From an uncultured Clostridia bacterium (GTDB taxonomy: Bacteria > Bacillota > Clostridia > TANB77 > CAG-508): a stretch of 5,629 nucleotides of DNA. The stretch covers positions 1 to 5,629 of the forward strand of contig CANRPQ010000077.1 of the NCBI GenBank assembly GCA_947632525.1, in the 5' to 3' direction. Both the position numbers and the translations under genes were made by a program. The notes beneath the pieces are model-generated. The model did no database searches and was not told the origin of the DNA. It worked only from the letters and a program-made list of their open reading frames with translations. Below, piece by piece: positions 1 to 4,877 of this stretch. The stretch's first letter is position 1. Each line of letters starts with the position of its first letter.

Positions 1-18
1 TCATAAATAAATTTAGGT

Positions 19-40
19 TATATTTATTTAAATAAATATA
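19..40. repeat. 22-bp perfect A/T palindrome upstream of the first pilin gene
   Basis: The 11-base arms (19-29 and 30-40) are exact reverse complements, all A and T, with the centre at TTTAAA. It ends 38 bases before the first pilin ATG and 23 bases before its ribosome binding site. It could be a dyad operator or a weak hairpin in the leader. The surroundings are almost pure A/T, so chance is a real alternative, and the role is unproven. Confidence 0.4.
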
Positions 41-78
41 TATATAACAAATATTCTAAAGAGAAAGGAGAGAAAATT

Positions 79-615
79 ATGAAAAACCAAAAAGGTATTA
101 CATTAGTTGCTTTAGTAGTTACTATAGTTGTATTACTAATCCTAGCTGGAATAACAATTGCACTAGTTATGAACCCAGATAGCAGTATTTTTGGTAATGC
201 AAGAAAAGCTGAAACTGAAACAAATTCAGGTTCTGTAAAAGAACTTGTTAGCACTGCTTTTGCAGCAGCAGAAACAAACTATTTTACTAGAGATACTAAG
301 GTTTATGATGGTGTAACAGACTTCTTATCAGAAGATGCAGCCAAAAAATTCACTGCAGATTTAGCACAGGAAGCTTCAAAACTAGGTGCTACATTTAATA
401 ATTTAGATGTAAATGGAGATTCAGGTGATGACAAAAAGAAAGTAAACATTGAAACCAATGGTGAGTCAGAAGCCCCAAAAACATTTAAAGGGTTTAAATT
501 AGACGGAGCAGAGGTAACATACGGTAACAAGACATTTACAGTAAACATTAACACTTCTTCAGATACACCAGAAGGTAGAATTACAGTTACAGAAGGTGTA
601 GCAGCTGCCGAATAA
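79..615 (+). CDS. pilA: Type IV prepilin, major-pilin-like (first of a tandem pair)
   Basis: This is a probable structural subunit of a type IV pilus, 178 residues long. The N-terminus MKNQKG|ITLVALVV is a class III signal: a short Lys-rich leader, Gly at -1, then a hydrophobic helix to about residue 31. Cleavage after Gly6 would leave 172 residues. Mature position 5 is Ala, not the usual Glu. A conserved stretch (NPDSSIFGNARKA, 32-44; SVKELVSTA, 52-60) continues the long helix; residues about 82-178 form a soluble head. There is no cysteine, so no disulfide-bonded D-loop. Start choice is firm: AAAGGAG at 64-70 lies 8 bases before the ATG. The next gene is a paralogue 100 bases downstream. 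The family call is secure from the leader; calling it 'major' is inferred from the strong ribosome binding site and the duplication. A pseudopilin of a secretion-like system cannot be excluded, but a neighbouring pilT favours T4P. Confidence 0.88.
   Translation: MKNQKGITLVALVVTIVVLLILAGITIALVMNPDSSIFGNARKAETETNSGSVKELVSTAFAAAETNYFTRDTKVYDGVTDFLSEDAAKKFTADLAQEASKLGATFNNLDVNGDSGDDKKKVNIETNGESEAPKTFKGFKLDGAEVTYGNKTFTVNINTSSDTPEGRITVTEGVAAAE
88..113 (+). repeat. Exact 26-bp direct repeat, copy 1 (pilin leader/helix)
   Basis: Bases 88-113 are identical to 725-750 in the second pilin gene. Another identical 26-base pair lies at 232-257 and 869-894. Synonymous changes between the blocks show that protein-level selection, not recent copying, keeps most of the similarity. 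The tracts could still act as recombination sites between the two pilin genes. Confidence 0.8.
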
Positions 616-656
616 TTTGGTCATAGTGTAAATCAAATTATTAATGAAAATTTAGA

Positions 657-687
657 ATGAATGCAAATTCATATAATTATATGAGTT
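657..687 (+). other. Two overlapping, mutually exclusive stem-loops between the pilin genes
   Basis: ATGAAT-GCAA-ATTCAT (657-672) forms a 6-bp stem closed by a GCAA (GNRA-type) tetraloop. Bases 666-687 form an alternative 9-bp stem, one pair of which is G-U, around an AATT loop; its core is a 16-bp palindrome at 669-684. The two share 666-672, so only one can form at a time. Neither is followed by a U-tract, so this is not a standard terminator. It may be an mRNA stability or processing element; the stems are A/T-rich and weak. Confidence 0.3.
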
Positions 688-715
688 ATAAATAAATAGA
701 AAGGAAATAGAAATT

Positions 716-1237
716 ATGAAAAATCAAAAAGGTATTACATTAGTTGCTTTGGTAGTTACTATCGTGGTTTTGCTTATCTTAGCAGGAATAACTATTGCAC
801 TAATTATGAACCCAGATAACAGTATTTTTGGTAATGCTAGAAAAGCTGGAGATACTACAAATTCAGAATCTGTAAAAGAACTTGTTAGCACTGCACTTGC
901 AGCAGCAGAAACAAATTATTTTGCTAGAGATACTGAAGTTTATAAAGGTGTTACTGATGGCAACTATGTTGGAACAAGTGCAGAAACTGCCTTTGCGGGT
1001 GATTTACAAAAAGAAGCTGACAGATTAGGTGTTAGTTTTATGGATACTACAGGAGCAAATAAAACAAATCCAGATATAAAAATTAATGATAGTGACACAG
1101 CCGGAGATTTTCAAAAAATTACATTAAGCGCTACCACTGTAAAATACGGTAGTAAACTATTTAATGTAACAATTGATACGTCAGCAGATGAACCAGCAAA
1201 TAGAATTAAAGTTGGAGAAGGCGCAGTAGGAAAATAA
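716..1237 (+). CDS. pilA: Type IV prepilin, major-pilin-like (second of a tandem pair)
   Basis: This 173-residue paralogue of the preceding pilin has the same leader, MKNQKG|ITLVALVV, which would leave a mature protein of 167 residues with Ala at position 5. Residues 1-81 match the first pilin at 71 of 81 positions. The head diverges, with only islands kept: DLxxEAxxLG (96-105 here, 94-103 in the first) and VxYGxKxFxVxIxTS (142-156 here, 146-160 in the first). There is no cysteine. The ribosome binding site AAAGG (700-704) is weaker than that of the first gene. The coding region ends in a double stop, TAATAA. The conserved helix and variable head suggest both subunits pack into the same type of fibre but expose different surfaces. 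Which one dominates, or whether one is a minor subunit, cannot be told from sequence. Confidence 0.87.
   Translation: MKNQKGITLVALVVTIVVLLILAGITIALIMNPDNSIFGNARKAGDTTNSESVKELVSTALAAAETNYFARDTEVYKGVTDGNYVGTSAETAFAGDLQKEADRLGVSFMDTTGANKTNPDIKINDSDTAGDFQKITLSATTVKYGSKLFNVTIDTSADEPANRIKVGEGAVGK
725..750 (+). repeat. Exact 26-bp direct repeat, copy 2 (pilin leader/helix)
   Basis: This is the partner of the identical tract at 88-113, at the same place in the second pilin gene (codons 4-12 region). A second matched tract in this gene is 869-894. Confidence 0.8.
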
Positions 1238-1268
1238 TAAATTAATAATCAATTAAGATAAAAGGAAG

Positions 1269-1294
1269 GGCATATGCATAAACTTGTATATGCC
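1269..1294 (+). promoter_or_regulatory. Stem-loop after the pilin pair (possible attenuator or mRNA stabiliser)
   Basis: GGCATATGCA (1269-1278) pairs with TGTATATGCC (1285-1294) over 10 bp, with one G-U, around the 6-base loop TAAACT. It is the most GC-anchored hairpin in the window's gaps. The following bases, TCAACTTTTAAG, contain only a short T run, so it is at best a weak intrinsic terminator. Its place between highly translated-looking pilin genes and a membrane enzyme with a poor ribosome binding site suits partial termination or 3'-end protection of pilin mRNA; that role is inferred. Confidence 0.4.
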
Positions 1295-1309
1295 TCAACT
1301 TTTAAGTAA
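1274..1309 (+). CDS. Possible 11-residue leader peptide ORF
   Basis: An ATG at 1274 opens an 11-codon frame, MHKLVYASTFK, ending at TAA 1307-1309. A purine-rich Shine-Dalgarno-like sequence, AAAGGAAGGG, occupies 1261-1270, with the AAAGGA core 7 bases before the ATG. The ORF runs straight through the 1269-1294 hairpin, so a translating ribosome would melt it. The peptide has no run of one amino acid that would suggest classical amino-acid attenuation. The prepilin-peptidase-like gene starts 34 bases after its stop. It may be a chance ORF; the ribosome binding site is the main support. Confidence 0.25.
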   Translation: MHKLVYASTFK

Positions 1310-1343
1310 TAAAATTAGAAAAATAACGAAAATGGAGAAATAA

Positions 1344-2171
1344 ATGACACCAATAGATATCATATTATATATTCTCATATTTTGCATAGGAACCCTATTT
1401 GGAAGCTTTTTTACATTAGCAATTTATCGAATTCCACTTGGAAAAGATATTACACATGAACGTTCCTTTTGCCCAAACTGCAATCATAAATTATCCTTTT
1501 TAGATATGATTCCTATTTTAAGTTACATCTTTCTAGGGGGAAAATGCAGATATTGTAAACAAAAAATTAGACCAAGATATTTATTACTTGAAGCTTTATC
1601 TGGAATAGTTTTTGTTTTATTTGCTATGTCTATAAAACTTAATGTATTAACATCAGCTTTATCTTCATTAGTATATTTCATATTTGGATTATTATATATA
1701 GCAACATTATTTATTATAGCTGGAATAGATAAAGAAAAAATTAAAATTGAAAAATCAGTATTATTATTTGGTTATGTTGTAGAAGCTCTATATATAGTAT
1801 ATTTATATATAGTAGAAAAAGACCCTAATGTATATAAATATGTTATATATTTATCAATAATTTGCCTTTTAGTTTTAATAGAAATATGCATACTAAGAAA
1901 AAAGGCAAAAAGCAGTTATACAATAGAAATTTTACTACTTTGTTTATTTATCGTTACATTTACCTATGAAACAGTTACTTATTACACGATTTTTGCCACA
2001 TTATTGGCAATTTTACTAACGATATTAATAAAAAAACTAACAACCAGAAAGAAAAAAACAATAAAAAATGATAAAAAGGAAATACTAAAAGTACCAGTAG
2101 GATTTTACTTATGTATTTTTAACATTATTTGCTTATTAACTACAAACTTTTACATTTTCTATATAAAATAA
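1344..2171 (+). CDS. pilD: Prepilin peptidase/N-methyltransferase-like membrane protein, second catalytic Asp apparently missing
   Basis: A member of the A24 (PilD/TFPP) family, which cleaves prepilin leaders at the inner face of the membrane and methylates the new N-terminus. It has 275 residues and about eight hydrophobic segments (near 5-28, 79-98, 104-127, 138-157, 165-184, 193-211, 212-229, 251-272). The N-terminal domain is canonical: GSFFTLAIYRIP (20-31), then zinc-type C43-x2-C46-x21-C68-x2-C71 and RPRYLLLEALSG (76-87). The first catalytic Asp is likely D129 in AGIDKEKIKIEK. The second motif, GxGD, is not found: its expected place, by spacing to the C-terminal VPVGFYL (250-256, matching the family's PFGPFL), is SYTIEIL (191-197), with no Asp. 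The ribosome binding site GGAG (1334-1337) is modest, 6 bases before the ATG. Family assignment is firm; protease activity is doubtful. Confidence 0.85.
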   Translation: MTPIDIILYILIFCIGTLFGSFFTLAIYRIPLGKDITHERSFCPNCNHKLSFLDMIPILSYIFLGGKCRYCKQKIRPRYLLLEALSGIVFVLFAMSIKLNVLTSALSSLVYFIFGLLYIATLFIIAGIDKEKIKIEKSVLLFGYVVEALYIVYLYIVEKDPNVYKYVIYLSIICLLVLIEICILRKKAKSSYTIEILLLCLFIVTFTYETVTYYTIFATLLAILLTILIKKLTTRKKKTIKNDKKEILKVPVGFYLCIFNIICLLTTNFYIFYIK

Positions 2172-2198
2172 TAATTGATTTACGCAAACTAAAAAATA

Positions 2199-2227
2199 TA
2201 TACAAATTAGTACTAACAAACTATACT
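2199..2227 (+). promoter_or_regulatory. Weak candidate promoter before the minor pilin genes
   Basis: TATACA (2199-2204) and TATACT (2222-2227) are separated by 17 bases and match the sigma-A -35 at 4 of 6 and the -10 at 5 of 6. Transcription would begin near 2234, at a small inverted repeat, TGGC-AAAT-GCCA (2234-2245). Such matches are frequent in A/T-rich gaps. The 102-base gap before the next gene leaves room for a promoter, but read-through from upstream is equally possible. Confidence 0.2.
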
Positions 2228-2263
2228 TTAAAATGGCAAATGCCACATGGAAGCTTATGCGAG

Positions 2264-2268
2264 AGGAG
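2264..2268 (+). promoter_or_regulatory. Ribosome binding site that fixes the minor pilin start at 2274
   Basis: AGGAG sits 5 bases before the ATG at 2274. The in-frame ATG at 2247 has no purine-rich sequence before it (the preceding bases are AAATGCCAC) and would add nine polar residues to the leader. The 2274 start gives a typical short, Lys/Arg-rich prepilin leader. Confidence 0.7.
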
Positions 2269-2273
2269 AAAGT

Positions 2274-2675
2274 ATGAAAAAATTACTAGAAAGGATTAAA
2301 AATAATAAAGGATTTACCATGCAAGACTTGGTAATAGCATTAATAATTTTAACTATATTTGCAGGTACAATAGGTGGTACATTTATTGCTGTTTACAAAA
2401 TGCAAGCTAGAACCAAAATAACATCAGTAGCCACTTTATATGGTATTCAAATTCTAGAAAATATTGATAAAATAGATTATGATGAAGTAAAAAGTGGAGA
2501 CTTAAGGACATGGCAATCAGATTATAATATTCCTGGTAGTATGAGCTTAGGTATAGAAGTAACTACTTATAATCAAGAAGATACAATAAAAAAAGTTAAA
2601 TTAACTATTGGTTATGAATTTGATGGAAATCCAGAGACTTTAGTATTAGAAAAATTTAAGGTAAAAGAAATATAG
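2274..2675 (+). CDS. Minor prepilin, PilV/GspI-like, with Asp at position 5
   Basis: A 133-residue prepilin-like protein, likely a low-abundance subunit that primes or caps the pilus. The leader MKKLLERIKNNKG (13 residues) ends in Gly followed by FTMQDLVIALIIL, the typical T4P/T2SS N-methylation site. Mature position 5 is Asp, the only acidic residue at this place among the four prepilins here. The following segment, TLYGIQILENIDKIDYDEV, resembles the PilV/GspI pattern 'A..Aq..lE.l....yd.v' and supports that subtype by recall, not by search. The head is small (about 85 residues), without cysteine. The start at 2274 is preferred to an in-frame ATG at 2247 because AGGAG (2264-2268) serves it. 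The next prepilin begins 10 bases after its TAG stop, so the two are probably translated from one message. Confidence 0.8.
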   Translation: MKKLLERIKNNKGFTMQDLVIALIILTIFAGTIGGTFIAVYKMQARTKITSVATLYGIQILENIDKIDYDEVKSGDLRTWQSDYNIPGSMSLGIEVTTYNQEDTIKKVKLTIGYEFDGNPETLVLEKFKVKEI

Positions 2676-2685
2676 GGGGAATAAA

Positions 2686-3138
2686 ATGAAATCAGAAAAA
2701 GGTATCACATTAACTTCATTAGTTATTTATGTAATTGTTGCAACCATTGCAATTGGTTCAATATCTTTAATAAGTACTTCATTTTTTTCTAATATGAACT
2801 TAATAAAAGACCAAAACTCTTATGCACCAGAATTTAATGATTTTAATATGTTTTTCATACAAGATGTTAAAAATAATAAAGATGCAAAAGTAGAGGAAAG
2901 TAAAATTACATTTGAAGACGGAACAGTTTATCAATACAGTGCCTCAGAAAGAGCAATTTATAGAGATGATAAAAAAGTAACTGAAAATGTAGGAAGTATT
3001 TCTTTTACAAGGGCAGAAATTAAGCCAAGCGAAGATAGTAAACGTAGTACAACAAAAATAACAATTACAGTAACTTTATCAATTGGACAAGATAATAGCT
3101 TCAATAAATCAATAGAATATACCCTAAAATATTGGTAA
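2686..3138 (+). CDS. Minor prepilin, PilW/GspJ/ComGF-like
   Basis: A 150-residue prepilin-like protein. The leader MKSEKG is followed by ITLTSLVIYVIVATIAI, giving a mature protein of 144 residues with Ser, not Glu, at position 5. After the membrane helix (to about residue 34), the pattern FNDFNMFFIQDVKN (50-63), ITFEDGTVYQYSASERAIYRDDKKV and VGSISFT recalls PilW/GspJ and ComGF minor subunits: a helix ending in 'F..Dv', a strand with 'l.f..g..v.Y', then 'iyR....v...v..i.F'. It has no cysteine. The ribosome binding site AGGGGGA (2674-2680) overlaps the TAG stop of the PilV-like gene and lies 5 bases before the ATG, so translation is probably coupled. A PilV-like gene followed by a PilW-like gene matches the usual order of minor pilin clusters. 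The exact subtype is uncertain. Confidence 0.75.
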   Translation: MKSEKGITLTSLVIYVIVATIAIGSISLISTSFFSNMNLIKDQNSYAPEFNDFNMFFIQDVKNNKDAKVEESKITFEDGTVYQYSASERAIYRDDKKVTENVGSISFTRAEIKPSEDSKRSTTKITITVTLSIGQDNSFNKSIEYTLKYW

Positions 3139-3171
3139 ATTAATGTAAATTAGCTAGAAATCTGTTGAATT

Positions 3172-3200
3172 TTGAAAAAGTATAGTATAATGAATATAAT
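3172..3200 (+). promoter_or_regulatory. Sigma-A-type promoter upstream of pilB
   Basis: TTGAAA (3172-3177) and a perfect TATAAT (3195-3200) are 17 bases apart, the best promoter match in the window. Transcription should start near 3207, giving a leader of about 30 bases. A second TATAAT lies at 3186-3191 and pairs with TTGAAT (3165-3170) at a short 15-base spacing, so an alternative or overlapping promoter is possible. It sits in the 98-base gap after the minor pilins and suggests that pilB-pilT can be transcribed separately from the pilin genes. Confidence 0.7.
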
Positions 3201-3236
3201 ACTTATTTCAACTAACAAAAGAGAAAGGAGAAAGAT

Positions 3237-4856
3237 ATGGCAAGACAACCATTAGGAATAGAATTAGTAAAAAAGGGTGTAGTAACAGAAGCTGACATAG
3301 AAAAAGCTTTAGACTACCAAAAAATGCATCCTAAAAAGAAAATAGGAGACATATTAAATATTTTAAATTTATGTGATTCACATATTTTATTAGAAGCTAT
3401 TGGAGAAATACTAAATGAAAATACTATTTACTTACAAGAAAACGATGTTAGAATTAATATATTAGAGTATATCTCACTAGATATTGCAAAACAGAATAAA
3501 TCAATACCATTTGAAATATCAGCAGGTAAAATAAAGGTATGTTTTGCAGATACTTCTAATAAAAAGTCTGTTGAAGTAGTAAGGCTATTACTATTAAATA
3601 AAGGACTTATTATGGAAAAATATATTACATTTGAAAGTAATATAGATAATATATTAGATTCACTAGAAGGAACAGCATCTGAAAATATTAATACAAATGC
3701 AGATGTTTCAGGAATGGTGGATAGCATTATTAAAACTGCAATGGAAAAAAGAGCAAGTGATATTCACATTGAACCATTAGAAAGTAATGTTAGAGTACGT
3801 TACAGAATTGACGGCCAATTAATGACTGCTGTTACAATTGATAAAGAAAAACAATCTCAAATCATTGGTAGATTAAAAGCAATATCAAATATGCATCAAG
3901 AAAAGCAAGAATCTCAAGACGGTAGAATTTTATCTTATCCAGATTATAACATACGTGTATCTTCACAAAAGAATGTAAATGGAGAAAAATTTGTATTAAG
4001 ACTTTTGAAGAAAAACGAAGACATTAGGCAAATATTTGAATTAGGATTCCCAAAAGATGAAAATCTAGTAAATCAAGCCTTTAATAAAAGAAATAGTATT
4101 ACAATAATAGCAGCTCCTACAGGTGAAGGTAAAACAACTACTTTGTATAGTATTATTGATTACTTAAATAGACCAGAAATTAATATTACAACTATTGAAG
4201 ACCCAGTAGAAATTAGAATTAATGGATTAAATCAAATTGAAACAGATACTAAAACATCATTTTCAGATTCATTAAGGACAGTATTAAGACAAGACCCTGA
4301 TATAATTCTTGTTGGTGAAATTCGTGATAGAGAAACAGCAGAAATTGCGATGCAAGCAGGACAAACAGGTCACTATGTATTATCTACTATCCACACAATT
4401 GACAGTATTGAAGTAATAACAAGACTTAGAAAAATGGGTATTTCTAACTATGATATTTCTAGTATATTAGCAACTTGTGTATCACAAAGATTGGTTAGAA
4501 AACTTTGCAAACATTGTGCTAAAGAACGTGACTTTACAGACCAAGAAAAAGAGGTTATCAAAAAAATTGGTGATAAATACAATATGCAATTTGACTTAAA
4601 TGGAAAGAAAACATATGAAGCAGTGGGATGTAAACATTGTAATAACACTGGATACTTTGATAGAATTGGTATATTCGAAGTTCTTCTAGTAAATGACCCA
4701 ATTAAAGAATTAATTATACAAAATGCATCTAGCCTAGACATAAGAGAAAAGGCATTACAAAATGGTTATGAACCACTAATTATAGACGGAATTCGTAAAG
4801 TAGTAGACGGCATTACCACTTTAGATGAACTAAATAATAAACTAATTATTTATTAA
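3237..4856 (+). CDS. pilB: Type IV pilus assembly ATPase PilB
   Basis: Hexameric cytoplasmic ATPase that powers pilus extension; 539 residues, near the usual PilB/GspE length. An N-terminal MshEN/T2SSE_N-type region (about 1-150) begins with PLGIELVKKG...ALDYQ (5-28), then a degenerate second copy from KIGDIL (35-40). The ATPase core has ASDIHIEP (173-180), Walker A APTGEGKT (293-300, Lys299), Asp box EDPVE (321-325), Walker B DPDIILVGEIRD (353-364, catalytic Glu361) and His box GHYVLSTIHT (378-387). A zinc tetracysteine, C424-x2-C427 and C465-x2-C468, marks PilB/GspE and is absent from PilT. The first Walker A Gly is Ala293 and the usual GSGK Ser is Glu297. AAAGGAG (3224-3230) lies 6 bases before the ATG. 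The gene has its own promoter and is followed 21 bases later by pilT. GspE is the alternative; pilT next door argues for PilB. Confidence 0.95.
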   Translation: MARQPLGIELVKKGVVTEADIEKALDYQKMHPKKKIGDILNILNLCDSHILLEAIGEILNENTIYLQENDVRINILEYISLDIAKQNKSIPFEISAGKIKVCFADTSNKKSVEVVRLLLLNKGLIMEKYITFESNIDNILDSLEGTASENINTNADVSGMVDSIIKTAMEKRASDIHIEPLESNVRVRYRIDGQLMTAVTIDKEKQSQIIGRLKAISNMHQEKQESQDGRILSYPDYNIRVSSQKNVNGEKFVLRLLKKNEDIRQIFELGFPKDENLVNQAFNKRNSITIIAAPTGEGKTTTLYSIIDYLNRPEINITTIEDPVEIRINGLNQIETDTKTSFSDSLRTVLRQDPDIILVGEIRDRETAEIAMQAGQTGHYVLSTIHTIDSIEVITRLRKMGISNYDISSILATCVSQRLVRKLCKHCAKERDFTDQEKEVIKKIGDKYNMQFDLNGKKTYEAVGCKHCNNTGYFDRIGIFEVLLVNDPIKELIIQNASSLDIREKALQNGYEPLIIDGIRKVVDGITTLDELNNKLIIY

Positions 4857-4877
4857 AATACATAGGAGGAAAACTAT

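Noticed and set aside
24..554. Minus-strand open frames across the first pilin gene
   Set aside because: They mirror a clear prepilin gene with its own ribosome binding site, show no family motif, and arise from low stop density on the opposite strand.
616..645. TTGGTC (617-622) and TATTAA (639-644) as a promoter for the second pilin
   Set aside because: Both hexamers are poor matches with a 16-base spacer in A/T-rich DNA; co-transcription with the first pilin is simpler.
657..695. A 12-codon ORF (MNANSYNYMSYK) between the pilin genes
   Set aside because: No Shine-Dalgarno sequence precedes the ATG, and the frame is short and A/T-rich.
2175..2210. ACGCAAA near 2182-2188 recalls part of a c-di-GMP-I riboswitch
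   Set aside because: Only this heptamer matches; the paired stems and the other conserved segments of the riboswitch are absent.
2247..2273. Upstream in-frame ATG at 2247 as the minor pilin start
   Set aside because: It lacks a ribosome binding site, while the ATG at 2274 has AGGAG and yields a normal prepilin leader.
2233..2277. A 14-codon ORF (starting MANATWKLM) whose TGA overlaps the PilV-like start as ATGA
   Set aside because: It has no ribosome binding site, and any upstream frame of this phase ends at the ATGA formed by a Met-Lys start, so the overlap is expected by chance.
3428..4741. Minus-strand open frames inside pilB
   Set aside because: The plus strand carries every PilB motif in frame; the reverse frames have no recognisable domains or ribosome binding sites.
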